The notes beneath the pieces were generated by a model. The model searched no databases and was not told where the DNA came from. It saw only the letters and a program-made list of their open reading frames with translations. This document shows positions 34,852-45,031 of a DNA stretch of 64,000 bases, one piece after another. Every line of letters begins with the position of its first letter. The stretch's first letter is position 1. The position numbers were made by a program, and so were the translations under genes. Source of the DNA: Gracilaria domingensis (lineage: Eukaryota; Rhodophyta; Florideophyceae; Gracilariales; Gracilariaceae); assembly GCA_022539475.1 (NCBI GenBank), contig VCMS01000215.1, forward strand, positions 32,837-96,836. Reading direction: 5' to 3'.

Positions 34852-35707
34852 TGTAGAGCAAAACGCCCTTTGTGGGGATGCAACGAGGTGTTTCTCATAG
34901 TCTGTTGATCCGTTCCCGGCTTCGACACCTCATGTTATGAGAGGCAACTACGGTAGTGGCCCTATTTTGGGGTATGCCTAGGAAGGGTAGTGTTTCTGCA
35001 CACGTGTGCTTAGTTGGCCCGATGCCGGGTGCGCCGTGGCAAGCCTGCCACGGTTTCACACGTGTAGGATGTTGGCCGGCAGCGCCGGATAGTTAGATAT
35101 TTCTAGTTGATATTTTCAAGTGCCCTATATAGGTGGCGGCACTTGTCGCCACTGTACGGGAAGTTACCCTCAAGAAGGCTTCTGGCTCTGACTTTCTTGC
35201 CGCTTCTGAACGGTCTTCGTCCCTAATCGGGCAGGCCGCCACAAGTCCGGGCTAGTCATCCGACCTCTACCACTGAGGAGTTCTAGACCGTCGTCACGGC
35301 ACCTTTTGTTGTTTCTTTGTTATTATGTTCGTCATACGGCTCTCGTTTCTCTGCCTTGTTCTACAGGTTTTTGCCCACTAGTCTCGGGACTTATTCCTGT
35401 TTATCACAAGTCAGTGCTCCGCAGTGCGGCTCGTTTGTTGATCCCCTGTCACTTCTTACCGTTAGGCTGAATACCTCCACTCGCTGTGGCTCGCCGGAAC
35501 AACTGGATACTTACGCCGATTCTTCCGTTTCACCTCTGACAGCACGCTCAGATCGGGGCCACCCGGACTTACATCCGGTATCGCACTGTCCTTGTCAGAG
35601 AGTTTTACTGCTGCATCTACCCTTATAGAGAACAGATTTCGAAAACCCTGTCTGTGCGCTTTCCGCGACGCGGCTCTTGTTTGCCTACTCGTGGAATTGC
35701 ACCACAA
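34852..35707 (+). repeat. 3' LTR of E3
   Basis: 856 bp, the same length as the 5' LTR, with the ACACGTGT boxes and TATATA retained. It is followed by target duplication CTTCA. Confidence 0.93.
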
Positions 35708-35739
35708 CTTCAACCGTCATCAAGACGTTGTGTTTCCAG

Positions 35740-35754
35740 CTTAGGAGAGCGATA
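35740..35754 (+). other. Degraded 3' polypurine tract of E2
   Basis: CTTAGGAGAGCGATA lies immediately before TGTAGTGC, with 11 of 15 positions as in E4. It links the LTR at 35755 to E2. Confidence 0.55.
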
Positions 35755-36508
35755 TGTAGTGCAACGCAATTTGCGGTATATGCTCGCTTTTGCCGTGACG
35801 TCAGTGCAACTGCAGTGCAGGGGAGATGAGTGACGTCGGACAAGTTGGAACAGCATTGTTGGATGGTGACACACGTGTATGAACAGTTGGCACCCAACTT
35901 TAGGATATTTTAGATATTTATTAGAGTTAGCTTGGTTCTCCACTTGACAGTTGTACTCTACACTACTTAGTAGGTATATCTCAACCCAGTGTTGGGGAAG
36001 TAAATAAAACAACCGCCTTTTTGGCTCTGATCATCCACCCTTAGTGTGTGGCAAACTCTACTGGGTGAACTCGCACCTTGTGTAGGAAGCATCATCCGCC
36101 TTGCGACAACTTAGACAGCACTGACGCTATTGCGTCTTTCTTTTCGTGTGTGTATCTGTTCTTTCTGGTTCTACCGGACAGATATTGCGTGTGCGCGTAC
36201 CGTTGCTGACCTTGATTTGGCTCGATCACTCGCGTTGCTCCTTATTAGCACTGCGTTTTGTCGTCGCTCTTGTGAGCGTACTCTATTCACTGTTGTGAGG
36301 CTATTGTTGACAGTGCTGCGTTTTTTCTACGCCGAGACGCGTTTTCTTCGCGATTCTGCTCTCTTCAAAATCGGGAAGAGCTGACCCCAAAGAAACGCCC
36401 AGACTAGCCGTATAATCCCCTAACGGCGCTCTATTGCTGTGCAGCTCTACAAGAAGAAGGTCTTAACTGTCTTGGCGTGTCATTGCCATGGTTTCTTTTT
36501 GTACAAAT
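35755..36508 (+). repeat. 3' LTR of E2
   Basis: It aligns with 14918-15680 over its whole length, with clear divergence (roughly one in eight positions in the first 140 bases by eye). It ends before ATTAT, the target duplication. Confidence 0.85.
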
Positions 36509-36513
36509 ATTAT

Positions 36514-36823
36514 TCTTGTCATTCTTGGCGCGAGGCTTTTCCGCATTCGAGGCGGGACGGCGCGCGAAGTGGCGCCCTTCTTTCCCTGGCGCGCAGCCGC
36601 GCAGCGCAAGGGCGCAAATTGGCGCCATTGTTTCCTGGCGCGCGGCTGCGCGGCATGGCGCGCGCGTTGACGTTTTTAAGAAAAAGGGACAAGAAAGTGC
36701 GTCTTCTACGCCGTCCTTTTTTTATCTCCCCGTCGAGATCAAAAAATATCTGAGCGAGAGGTGGGTTTTAGGGAGTTTACGGGCACACCTTGTAGAATCG
36801 GTTTCACAATAATAGCTGGAAAA
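36514..36823. repeat. Right part of the GC-rich minisatellite and insert end
   Basis: Two 49-bp GC-rich units (about 36560-36665, each with TGGCGCC and CCTGGCGCGC) continue the array interrupted by E2. From 36670 to 36823 I see only short low-complexity sequence, which must contain the right junction of the unclassified insert with the hAT element. Confidence 0.5.
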
Positions 36824-37614
36824 ATGACTATTTTTGAAGACGAAGACGCGGGCTTTTTTCCCAATTTGAAAATCGATGATGATGACTGTACTTTTCAGGG
36901 TAGTGCTCTTTTAGTATGATTGAGCTCTGTTATAGCAGACAGGGAACAAGATGAGGCGAGGCAGATCAGTCGTTTTCAACATCCTGCTAGAATGCTGGCT
37001 GTTTCTCTAGCGAAGCGTGTCAAAGCACGACTATATACAATGTGGCACCAAGTAGACGATTATGCTGCCAAGTGGTGCCCAAACATCCCTGGAAGCACCG
37101 ACAACAACTTTGAATCCGTGGCAAATGAATATTCTTACCCTCCACCTCCATCGATAAAAGAATCACGATGCGTTCTTCTTTTTCACATTGCGCACTGCTG
37201 AATATAAATGAGTGTGGTTTTGATTTTTTAGATAGCGATAAAGAGTCGAAGCAAGAGTACAAGTCTGTTATGGGCAGTGCTGTTGTAAGAGGAATAGTTG
37301 AGCTAGGAAGTTCATTGACAAAGCATGGTGATGAATTAAAAGTTGTTTTTAGTTTGTTTTGCAAGGAACTGAATAGTTGTTATTCATCAATGGTTGGAAA
37401 GAGCAAAGCATGGCTTGCATTCTGGAAATGCGCAAACAAGCGAGCTGTTCTAAGTAGCCGCGTCCCGTTTGACAGAATTGCACGTGCTTCTTGGTCTTTT
37501 CAAGCTACATCTGCTTCAGCTGAAAGACTTTCAGCGACCTTGGTCGCACTGGAGGCCATCAGAGGCAATCTTTGCTGTCAGAGACGCTGGAGATGGTTGA
37601 AATGGTTGAAATAA
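36824..37614 (+). pseudogene. hAT transposase, C-terminal part with dimerisation domain
   Basis: The first frame (36824-37201, one TGA near 36919) gives a helical region, KRVKARLYTMWHQVDDY. After a frame change near 37160 the frame 37168-37614 contains FWKCANKRAVLSSRVPFDRI and then SFQATSASAERLSA. This is the hallmark hAT C-terminal pattern: an aromatic-Trp segment, then A-T-S-A-S-x-E-R. It starts about where the N-terminal half stops, so both pieces probably come from one gene. Confidence 0.75.
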
Positions 37615-37894
37615 ATCAAGCATTTGTGCATTCTGAGGTTCAAGGAGGTCATCATGTTCAAAACAGTTTGCTTCATGTTTGTGCTTCTGTGTTTCAAAGA
37701 ATTGCTTTTAATGTAGCGAGGACAGTACTAGAATACTCTTTAGTAGATATGTCTTAACGTATCTAGTAAAGAGAAAGCCGATTTCTTGTGACTATATTTT
37801 GACTACGTTACGGTCGACTACCGGCAATTTTGCATGACGTCTTGACTTAAGGGTGCACGAAAAATGTAGTCGCCAATACGCCCCTGGATACTTG

Positions 37895-38786
37895 TCCCAA
37901 ATGTTTGCATGGAAGGAAAAGTTTTTTCTGAGGGGCTCATTTGTTGGTATAGCAGTGATCCAATCCCAGCAATGTTCCAAAAAGGCGTCAAATGCGCCGT
38001 GTGACACGGCGGATAGTTTTAAATAATTTTATTAGAATATGACTGATTGTTTGAAAAAAAGAGATCATTCTATATATAAGCGCACACTTTTCGTCAGTGT
38101 ACCAACAACCTGAAAAGATTTCCTAAACTACTGTTAGCGATTGTATTTATTCTATTTTTGCTAAAATTAGCTTTACATTTTGAGCTGATTAGCGAGTGTC
38201 TACCCTAGTAAGAGCTTTGCAAAAATGGTTATTAAGTTTTGGATTATACAAAGCGTACACCAATGCCGAGATTCTGATATACTGCACGTCGATGAGCACC
38301 TTTTCCAGCTGAAAAAAAATGCTATTCCAGAAATTGGGAGAGAATGGGTTTTAAAAACTGGTTACTTGGACTGTTTGAAGGTTTCTTTGATAGCGCCCAT
38401 AATCTTCAAAGTTATTTTGATTGTCTTTAACTTGAAGAAGAGCGATTGAAAGAGGAAACATTGCTTTACAGGATGCTCTGGTTTTCTTGTCTCCGCCTAG
38501 ATCATCAAAGGAATGGCGCGAGCTGCAAAGTAGCGTTTTTCACGAATTTTTTTCTTTTCCATGTCTTTCTGACAAGGGTTATTGCTCGTTGGCGGGCCTT
38601 GTTTTCGTTCTCTCGCTTTGGTCTTGGGTTGGCTTCAACACAAAAGCTTGCATTTTTTATTGCCCCAGAAATAGACTCAAATCAGGAGACAACTTTATAC
38701 CATGAGCTAAAGAAATGATAGAGCTGAGAGGTTGGTTTCCTCGAATTTGATCGATTTTAGTATTTTTTAAAAATGAATTACCACAA
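37895..38786. other. AT-rich flank with small unassigned ORFs
   Basis: Right flank of the hAT element. Open frames at 38225-38449 and 38446-38718 (plus) are adjacent and could belong to one frameshifted gene (FEGFFDSAHN..., then PPRSSKEWRELQ in another frame). No domain is recognised and composition is AT-rich. I would not call a gene. Confidence 0.3.
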
Positions 38787-39827
38787 TTATCGTTTGGCCT
38801 CGGAAACATAAAACACCCTGCGATTTTGCTCCTCCACGAACGACAGCGTGGGATTCTTCTCCACAACCGCACCCTCCGTTTTCTCGGCGTACAGCGCCCA
38901 GTGCAGCGGGTCGTCGATATCGAACAGCACCCTGCGTCCTGCCAGGTACATGCTGATAAACGAAAACACAGCGAACACCCACGCAGCGCTCAGCACATAG
39001 ATCAGAGACGTCGGCACGTCCGTCGCGTCAATCGTCTCCCTCACGAACGGGCAGTTCCCCCTTCTGCTCCCGAGAAACGCGCGCCGCCGAAGCTCGTATG
39101 GGTTGCCCACGTTCTGCGTGAACGCGTCGGCGGCGCGTAGCGCAAACGTGCGCAGCAGCCCCGTCGAGTCGAACAGCAGTTCGGTCTTGAGGTACGACAG
39201 GTCGATGTCAACCTGCCCGGACCGCAGCTGGTCTGCAAAACTTCTCCTGACTGATTCCGAGAAGAAGGTCATGTTTTGTTGCTGAAAGGCGAACACGCAG
39301 AAGTCGTCAGATACGCATCCCAGTTCGGCGCCGGATGTGGGCAGCGTGTGCGTCTCAGATAATGTGATGATATCCAGACGGTATGCCGGGTGTTTTGAAC
39401 ATCGCACGTCGCCGTTTTCCAGGCTGACGTTTCCAGTGCGTTGCAGGTTGACGTTTTGGCGCTGCACTTGACAGACGCCCTCTACGATGTCTGCTTCGCG
39501 AAACTGGCCTTGATCGCCCGTGGTTCTTGGGACGATGTCCATGATCACGCACGGGCTAGATTGAAATCGATCCTGTACGGCGGGGTCGGTGACAAACGAG
39601 ACGGCCAATTCGAGGCCGAAGAACAACAGTACTGAGATGATTGTTACCACCAATGAGATTCTTCGGTGACGACGAACGTCGATTGTCTTGAGTTTGCTAA
39701 GCTTTCGAAATTCGAAAATGTTGTGCGCTTTTTGTAGAGCGGCGAGGAACAGCACTTCAGCGAAGAGGGACACCGTTGTGATGATAAGGCTCACATATTG
39801 CGACTTTATCGGAACGACAGTCATTGT
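38787..39827 (-). CDS. Hypothetical three-pass membrane protein, about 346 aa
   Basis: The frame is open from 40004, but the Met near 39827 (MTVVPIKSQYVSLIITTV) is preferred because a membrane segment follows directly. Predicted helices: SLIITTVSLFAEVLFLAAL, then ISLVVTIISVLLFFGLELAV about 40 residues on, and near the C-terminus LIYVLSAAWVFAVFSFISM. Between helices 2 and 3 is a region of about 200 residues with six Cys (probably disulphide-bonded and outside the cytoplasm) and N-glycosylation sites NVSL and NMTF. There is no intron need and no stop. I know no family. It is the best host-gene candidate in the window. Confidence 0.6.
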   Translation of the reverse strand, partial: TMTVVPIKSQYVSLIITTVSLFAEVLFLAALQKAHNIFEFRKLSKLKTIDVRRHRRISLVVTIISVLLFFGLELAVSFVTDPAVQDRFQSSPCVIMDIVPRTTGDQGQFREADIVEGVCQVQRQNVNLQRTGNVSLENGDVRCSKHPAYRLDIITLSETHTLPTSGAELGCVSDDFCVFAFQQQNMTFFSESVRRSFADQLRSGQVDIDLSYLKTELLFDSTGLLRTFALRAADAFTQNVGNPYELRRRAFLGSRRGNCPFVRETIDATDVPTSLIYVLSAAWVFAVFSFISMYLAGRRVLFDIDDPLHWALYAEKTEGAVVEKNPTLSFVEEQNRRVFYVSEAKR

Positions 39828-40002
39828 GAGTTCAAGACATGGAAATAACCGGCAATGCCAATCCAACCGGGGGTGCTTTGGTACGTTTCTGGGGCTGAGT
39901 TTCTTCTTCTCTCTGGTTGGGCACCTGTTCTCTTCTCTGTATTTCGAATGGACAGGCCTTCCCAGCAGGGGAGGCCACCTAACGCACAAGTATGAGCGGA
40001 AC

Positions 40003-40215
40003 ATGGAAACTCTCGTTCGCCATCGGATCCGTGTGATCAGAGTGAAACTTGCTGAAAATCATGCACGATGGAGTTTGCAGCGCACGCAGGCAAAAAGCCG
40101 TCTTCGTTGGCTCGATCACTTTGACCAAACCCTCGTATCATACACGTACAACAACATCTCTCGCGAGGCGGTGAGGCGGCGCAAAAATTTTGCCGCCCTT
40201 GGAATGCGCGAATGA
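40003..40215 (+). CDS. Possible small basic protein, 70 aa, divergent from the membrane-protein gene
   Basis: Starts METLVRHRIRVIRVK. It is strongly basic and helical, with no recognised family. It starts about 180 bp from the neighbouring minus-strand ATG. The frame is also open upstream, antisense to the neighbour, so it may be chance. Confidence 0.25.
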   Translation: METLVRHRIRVIRVKLAENHARWSLQRTQAKSRLRWLDHFDQTLVSYTYNNISREAVRRRKNFAALGMRE

Positions 40216-40831
40216 AACAGACTCAAAAAAAACCGGAAAACGGCAAACTTTGCTGCGAATTTGGCACGCAGGTCGAGTTGGCAAAATGTTGAAAGCTGAC
40301 GCTCATTTGGAGCCTGCATGATGCTATTGGTGAGCCCGATGTCCTCACCTACGCCATCTCCATGAGCTTGATGAACTCCAACTCTGAATACGCTGCGCGA
40401 GGGCAATCAGTTTGCATTCGATTGCGTCATTGCCCGATGTGCGTAAACACTTCAACAGCTCCCGCCAACGTGACGCAGCTGGCACCGAGCTTGCCCATTT
40501 CACACGTAGTTCCAAGCGTATCTCTGTTGATCTCCCTCAAGTAGAGCACCGAATCTAGCCGCTAAAGCAGGTTCGTAGATTCCTTTGCGATTTCTAGCAT
40601 ACGCATGTTTGCAAGAGTGGATGACAGCAACGAATTCACCGTTGTCAAATCAAATCCGCCAGCAGTATATAGACAAAGAATGTTCCTCCGTCAATCTGTT
40701 TGCCATTGCGGTTCTCTTTCGGCCACGCGATTCAACTCGTTTCAAACGTGGAAGGTACCATGCGTTCCATATGAAAACCATGGCAGCACTATAAATGAGC
40801 CACTCTCAAGCTGACTCCCCAGTAGCGGCGC

Positions 40832-41410
40832 ATGATACTCTCACGCAATCGAGACTCCCTTCGTCGTTTCGGCATGATGTTTGGCCGTTTTTTTGTCATA
40901 GCGTTCTGTTTCTTGCCGTTGTCACTGGCTTCTTCGACCATTCCACCGAGATCTGTAATGGTTTTGTGCGACTACTCGTTCTTAAACGGTTGCTTCACAC
41001 AGCACAGAGATATTATCGAGTGTCCAAACATTAGTGAACACGTCACGACGTTGATGCATCTTGTACCAACGGATCAATTCGATAGAGCGTTGCGCCTTTT
41101 AGGATTTTACGGGAAGAGAGTGCCGCTCAGACTGGTGCAGAAGTTTGAGATGAAAGATTACTTGTTCGAGGTCGAATCTATTCAACAGCAAAACGTTGAG
41201 CACGAATACGGAACGGACCCTGACGAAGCTCGCTGGAGACATTTGTACGACCTGGCGTTCCGGCGGTGGGGTGGGAACGAAATATGCTGGATTTCTGCAG
41301 CTGAGCTTGGACCAACATCACTCATATATAACTCTTCAACACCAGAAGGGAGGCCTGCACTAGCGACTACCACTGGCTCATTCGGGCTGAGATGCAGATC
41401 AAGGTACTAG
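40832..41410 (+). CDS. Hypothetical secreted or membrane-anchored protein, 192 aa
   Basis: The ATG at 40832 is followed by a basic stretch and a hydrophobic core (FFVIAFCFLPLSLASS), a good signal peptide or anchor. The mature part has Cys pairs (VLCDYSFLNGC, IIEC) and a later EICWISAAELGPTSLIY. The last motif resembles NCPFVRETIDATDVPTSLIY in the membrane protein at 38787-39827, where it leads into the third helix. Here the helix is missing and the frame ends 25 residues later. It may be a truncated relative. No known family. Confidence 0.5.
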   Translation: MILSRNRDSLRRFGMMFGRFFVIAFCFLPLSLASSTIPPRSVMVLCDYSFLNGCFTQHRDIIECPNISEHVTTLMHLVPTDQFDRALRLLGFYGKRVPLRLVQKFEMKDYLFEVESIQQQNVEHEYGTDPDEARWRHLYDLAFRRWGGNEICWISAAELGPTSLIYNSSTPEGRPALATTTGSFGLRCRSRY

Positions 41411-42017
41411 GAAGTGAATAAAACAATGTATTGATAGATTCCATCGCGACCAAAAGTGTCATGACGTTTGCAGTAGAGCACACCGCGAGTTGCGTGTTTA
41501 CTTGTTCGAAGATAGCCAGGCGTATCGAACAGGTGTGGCCTCAGATAATTTGCAGAGTAGTGAAGGGGTACTGAATGAAAAGTATCATGCATCACAATAC
41601 TTTTCGGATGCTCCTCGCCGTCTCCAAAACGCCCACATCGAGGCTGCATCGAAGAATACAAACGCTCAATACAGGTTTCGAATGAAACGAAGCGTTTTAA
41701 ACCCGTTTTAAACGTATTTGAAACAAGGGACGTTCAAAACTCGTTCAAAACATTACAGTGAAAGCACATCACCGTAGAAGTGTAAGCCGCGCTGGCCGCG
41801 TGGACACGCCTCTCCAGCCAGCGCCACGCGCGCGCACGTGCGAGCGCGGACTGGTCTCCCGCACGCATCGATGTGTTGATCGAAGTTACGTTACTTGTCC
41901 TTATCGAGGAAAGTTGTTCAGATTGTACACGTATTGACGCGAATACGTCAGACACGTGTGAATATGAGCTTTGTGCGCACAGTGTAATTTTCAGTATTCC
42001 AAAATTCTTTCATAAGA
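41411..42017. other. Spacer without a supported gene
   Basis: Short ORFs only (41490-41711 plus, 41955-41734 minus). Near 41690-41755 there are repeats of the type CGTTTTAAAC and GTTCAAAAC. Nothing more can be supported. Confidence 0.5.
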
Positions 42018-42680
42018 TTGCTGGCAAGGCTTGCCAACGAAGTCAGGTGTACATCTTGTACACGTGCCGGCTGGCCGCTCTTCTTACAGCTCGAGCGCTG
42101 TATCACATGCCACTTGTGTTGCATCGTTGCCGGGGCGGCATTGGTGCGCCGTGGCCTCTCGCAAGCTGCGTCTGCGGACGTGTTGGTCCAAGCCGTCTCT
42201 GGTAGCGTGCCGCGCGCGATATTTGATCAGCCGGCAACCTCCTTTCCCACCTCCTCCGAGCGCGAGACACAGCGAGCCGCAGCGGCAGATGCCCCAGTCG
42301 CGCCCGTCCCGCGTTGCTCTCTGAAACGGCTCCCTATGCGCATTCCCGACCAGCCGCAGCCGCCGCCTCCAGTGGCGGCGGCCAAGCCACATTTTGAGCA
42401 AACCGTCGCGCCACCGGCCCACGCCGCTCCTCCCGAACACCCGCAAATCGCCCTCACCGAGCACGAACGTGGAGACGATGCGCTCTGGAGATACTTTCTT
42501 CTCGGGCTGCTGCTCGGAACCATCTTTGCCGAGTTGTCGTGCTGCTGCATGGACTGCGCCGACAAGTTGCGAATTGTGGGCATGAGGAGGACCTTCTACA
42601 AATGTGGCGCTGCTGTCGGAATTCTTCTAAACCTTTCAGCCCTGATTGCTTTAATTTTGTTCCTCCAAAACAGGATATAA
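42018..42680 (+). CDS. Hypothetical Pro-rich protein with two C-terminal membrane helices (5' end uncertain)
   Basis: The frame is open from 42018, but with a TTG there; the first ATG in frame is near 42339. The upstream part (CHLCCIVAGAALVRRGL) looks like a signal sequence, so an upstream exon with the true start is possible. It continues with a Pro/Ala-rich linker. The C-terminal 75 residues hold two helices (YFLLGLLLGTIFAELSCCC and AAVGILLNLSALIALILFL) around a Cys-rich loop. Family unknown. Together with its neighbours it suggests a host segment coding for surface or endomembrane proteins. Confidence 0.45.
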   Translation: MLARLANEVRCTSCTRAGWPLFLQLERCITCHLCCIVAGAALVRRGLSQAASADVLVQAVSGSVPRAIFDQPATSFPTSSERETQRAAAADAPVAPVPRCSLKRLPMRIPDQPQPPPPVAAAKPHFEQTVAPPAHAAPPEHPQIALTEHERGDDALWRYFLLGLLLGTIFAELSCCCMDCADKLRIVGMRRTFYKCGAAVGILLNLSALIALILFLQNRI

Positions 42681-43590
42681 CCTTGCAATCCGAGGTGGTG
42701 TCAACATGTTGTAGACAACCGAGCCAAACTCCTCAGTACATAACGTTCCTATCCGCCTTCATCTATCGTTTCTCACTATTCTAGAACGCGGGCTTGCACT
42801 CTGCGCCTCGAAGACGGCTGGCGTAGCTCGCGCTTGCCATCAGATCTGGCGACTGGGGCTGCATAATGATTGTCAACATTGGCAGCACAAGTGTGTATTC
42901 TGTATTGTAAATGTAATGAGATTTCGAAGCACGATGAAGATAATTTATTTTGAACGGGAGTTAATGGATTGGAGATCTAAAGAGCGCCGGCAGCGCTCGT
43001 GGTATACAACCAGCGTTTTTGGCGATCGTCATGGCCGGTGATCGCCATCGCCGTCGCTACGCCGCAGAACCCGCGTCGTTTTTCTCTCGCGATGCAGGTT
43101 TCTGCGGCGTTCTTTACGGATTTTAGTTTCCGCCGCCGCGCCGCCGACCCTCCGAAAGACATGCCGGCTCGCGCGCTCTTCATTCCGCAGCCGACAACGT
43201 CACCGTCCGTGTCGCCCGTGCGCCCGTCCTTGCCGCGCCACGCGTCGCGCCTGCCACAGCAGGTGCCCTGTTAGCATGACGACATCCCGCACCTTTGTGC
43301 GTCCTTGCCCAATTTCAGCTCGCTGATCGACGCCGAGATCTAGCGCTGCCAGTCGTCGTGCCCGCCGTCGCCCGCGCGCCGCCGGATGCGGGCCGTCAAA
43401 TTCCCCGACTACAACTTTGTGAGCCACGTGCTGCTTCCGCATGGCGCCACGCTTCAGACGTTGCAGCGCAGGGCCGTATTTGTCACTATATTTTTGACCA
43501 AGTCGAAGTCGAAGTCAATAAAAAAAATTCGAACTCAATCATTTTTAGTCACTTTTACTTTGTCCTTTTTCTAAGCGTGTTTCCTTAGAA
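42681..43590. other. Stretch with unassigned ORFs
   Basis: 42999-43274 (plus) encodes a short Ser/Pro/Arg-rich peptide, and 43386-43574 another (FPDYNFVSHVLLPHG). GC-rich codon use in both frames of 43020-43450 suggests an old coding piece, but no domain is recognised. Confidence 0.3.
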
Positions 43591-44899
43591 ATTAAATTGC
43601 ACTGCTCTTGGTTGGAGATACAGAAATACACATGCCAATTTGCTTAGGCTCTAACAACATATATTCGTTCTAAAGAATGTTAATATCAAACTTTAATGTT
43701 TCAAAAACGTTTTTAAAAACGAGCAAAAATTAAAAACAAAGGCAAAATTAATAAAACAAAAACCAATCTTAACACATCGCTAACTATGTATACTTTTGGT
43801 AGTGAGGAAAAAACTTAAAACTTCATTTCCATATCATTTAATTTATTATTTTACGTACCTGTAAGATTCTTAAAAGAAATGAACATAACACGTGTTTTTA
43901 TAGGCCAAATGTGCTGTATATGACTAAATATGACCAGTTGATTATTGCATGTGCTCTGGATATGATTTTTGTAGAAAATAACGCAAGTAATGACAAACCT
44001 AACTAAAGATCCAGACGTTTACACCAAAATAATAGCCATGCGCAGATGTGCACAATATAATAAACGACAAATAAAAAAACAACTAGAGCTCAAACCAACT
44101 CTAGATGATATTTTCTAATAAGTCGGCTTAAATTTGCTTTAAACTCTAAAAACAGTTTTGAAACCAAACGGCTAAAGTTTGTGCTAAACTTAAGGCACAC
44201 ACTAGACTTTAATTCTCCTAAGTCCGTGTCGAAGTTCATACATGAACTTAAAATTATAAACAAAAATAGTAAGATCCAATTCTTAAAGATGGACAACAGA
44301 AGAGAAGAAAATGAAAAAAGTCAAAAAGAGTAAATATTCAAAAGTGGTGAAAGAGATTTATTCAGGAAAGCGCACCACACTCAGATAAAAAAGGAGAGAA
44401 AGCAGGAAGAAGAAAAGGTTGAGAAATAGCTGTTACTGCTTAGAAGAAAGAGTTATGAGTGTTGAGTGGTTGGGAAGAACCCAAAACGGGTCACGTAAAA
44501 TGCCACGTTGCTTATATTGACCATTGCTATTCTTTTCAAACTTCGTTTTGGAGTTAATACATCGTAGAATCTGGGTATACAACGTCCTATTTTCTACAGA
44601 CCTCGCGCCATATAAGGCCCTTTATGAGATATTTGTCCCGCGTTTGCATTCATTCAAAGTCCTCTGACCAGCTCTTAAAAACGTTCGAGACAAACTCTTA
44701 ACGTAACGAGCCCAGATTTATCTCACCTAGATCGATTCAAAGAGGTTTTCGGAGAAAAATTATATCTTCCTCTAATTAGGATTTGTTTAGGAATGTTCTA
44801 AAACAGCCAGATATTTTAACGCATGACTCCCATTACTTTTGGGTATTGCTTGTGTTTTATTGCTTCTTCACTAAGAGTTACATTGCTTGTTTTGCTTAA
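43591..44899. other. AT-rich intergenic DNA
   Basis: Very AT-rich with homopolymer runs. A 68-codon minus ORF (44296-44090) begins with a hydrophobic, lipoprotein-like segment but has no further support. No gene is called. Confidence 0.6.
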
Positions 44900-45031
44900 A
44901 GTGCTTTCATTGCTGAGAGTGCTTAACGTTGCTTACCATTGCTGAGAATTCTTACCGTTGATTACCATTTCTGGCAGTTTTTAACGTGGTTACCATTGCT
45001 GAAAGATCTTACAGTTGCTGAGAGTGCTTAC
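44900..45031. repeat. Tandem repeat, about 28-bp unit
   Basis: Four to five degenerate copies of a unit like CCATTGCTGAGAATTCTTA plus CGTTGATTA lie directly beside the E4 LTR at 45032. Confidence 0.65.

Larger units (their letters stand above)
24961..35707 (+). mobile_element. Ty3-type LTR retrotransposon E3, nested in E2
   Basis: It has two 856-bp LTRs (24961-25816 and 34852-35707) and 5-bp target duplications CTTCA (24956-24960 and 35708-35712). By eye the LTRs differ at about 40 of 856 positions, near 5%, so insertion is more recent than that of E2. The order is LTR, primer site, gag, pol, chromodomain, purine-rich spacer, antisense gene, polypurine tract, LTR. Confidence 0.93.
14918..36508 (+). 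mobile_element. Ty3-type LTR retrotransposon E2, interrupted by E3
   Basis: The 5' LTR at 14918-15680 and the related LTR at 35755-36508 are in the same orientation. They are flanked by a 5-bp direct repeat ATTAT (14913-14917 and 36509-36513). Between them lie a primer site, gag, pol with chromodomain, and a 3' region. E3 (24961-35707) sits in that 3' region with its own target duplication. Just before the second LTR is CTTAGGAGAGCGATA, matching the family polypurine tract at 11 of 15 positions. This supports the second LTR being the 3' LTR of E2, not a solo LTR. The LTR pair is visibly more diverged than that of E3, as expected for the older host element. Confidence 0.85.
10602..37886 (+). 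mobile_element. hAT DNA transposon, interrupted by about 24 kb of nested insertions
   Basis: The left end reads CAGGTCCGTAT (10602) and the right end, reverse-complemented, CAGGGGCGTAT (37886): 9 of 11 bases agree, and CAGGGGCG is a classic hAT terminus. The flanks are GATACTTC (10594-10601) and GATACTTG (37887-37894), an 8-bp target duplication with one mismatch, the length hAT elements make. Inside each end GACTAC/GTAGTC hexamers are mirrored with similar spacing (10632, 10685, 10698 against 37871, 37821, 37806). The transposase N-terminal part lies at 11035-12419 and the C-terminal part at 36824-37614. Confidence 0.85.

Noticed and set aside
35755-36508. Solo LTR
   Set aside because: First read as a solo LTR. 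The ATTAT duplication and a degraded polypurine tract before it show it is the 3' LTR of E2.
12424-36773. CCCTAA/TTAGGG as terminal inverted repeats of the unclassified insert
   Set aside because: Only six bases, and no matching target duplication at the two sides.
42084-42583. Minus-strand ORFs of 118-126 codons
   Set aside because: They are antisense to the better supported Pro-rich membrane-protein frame and consist of low-complexity Arg/Gly sequence.
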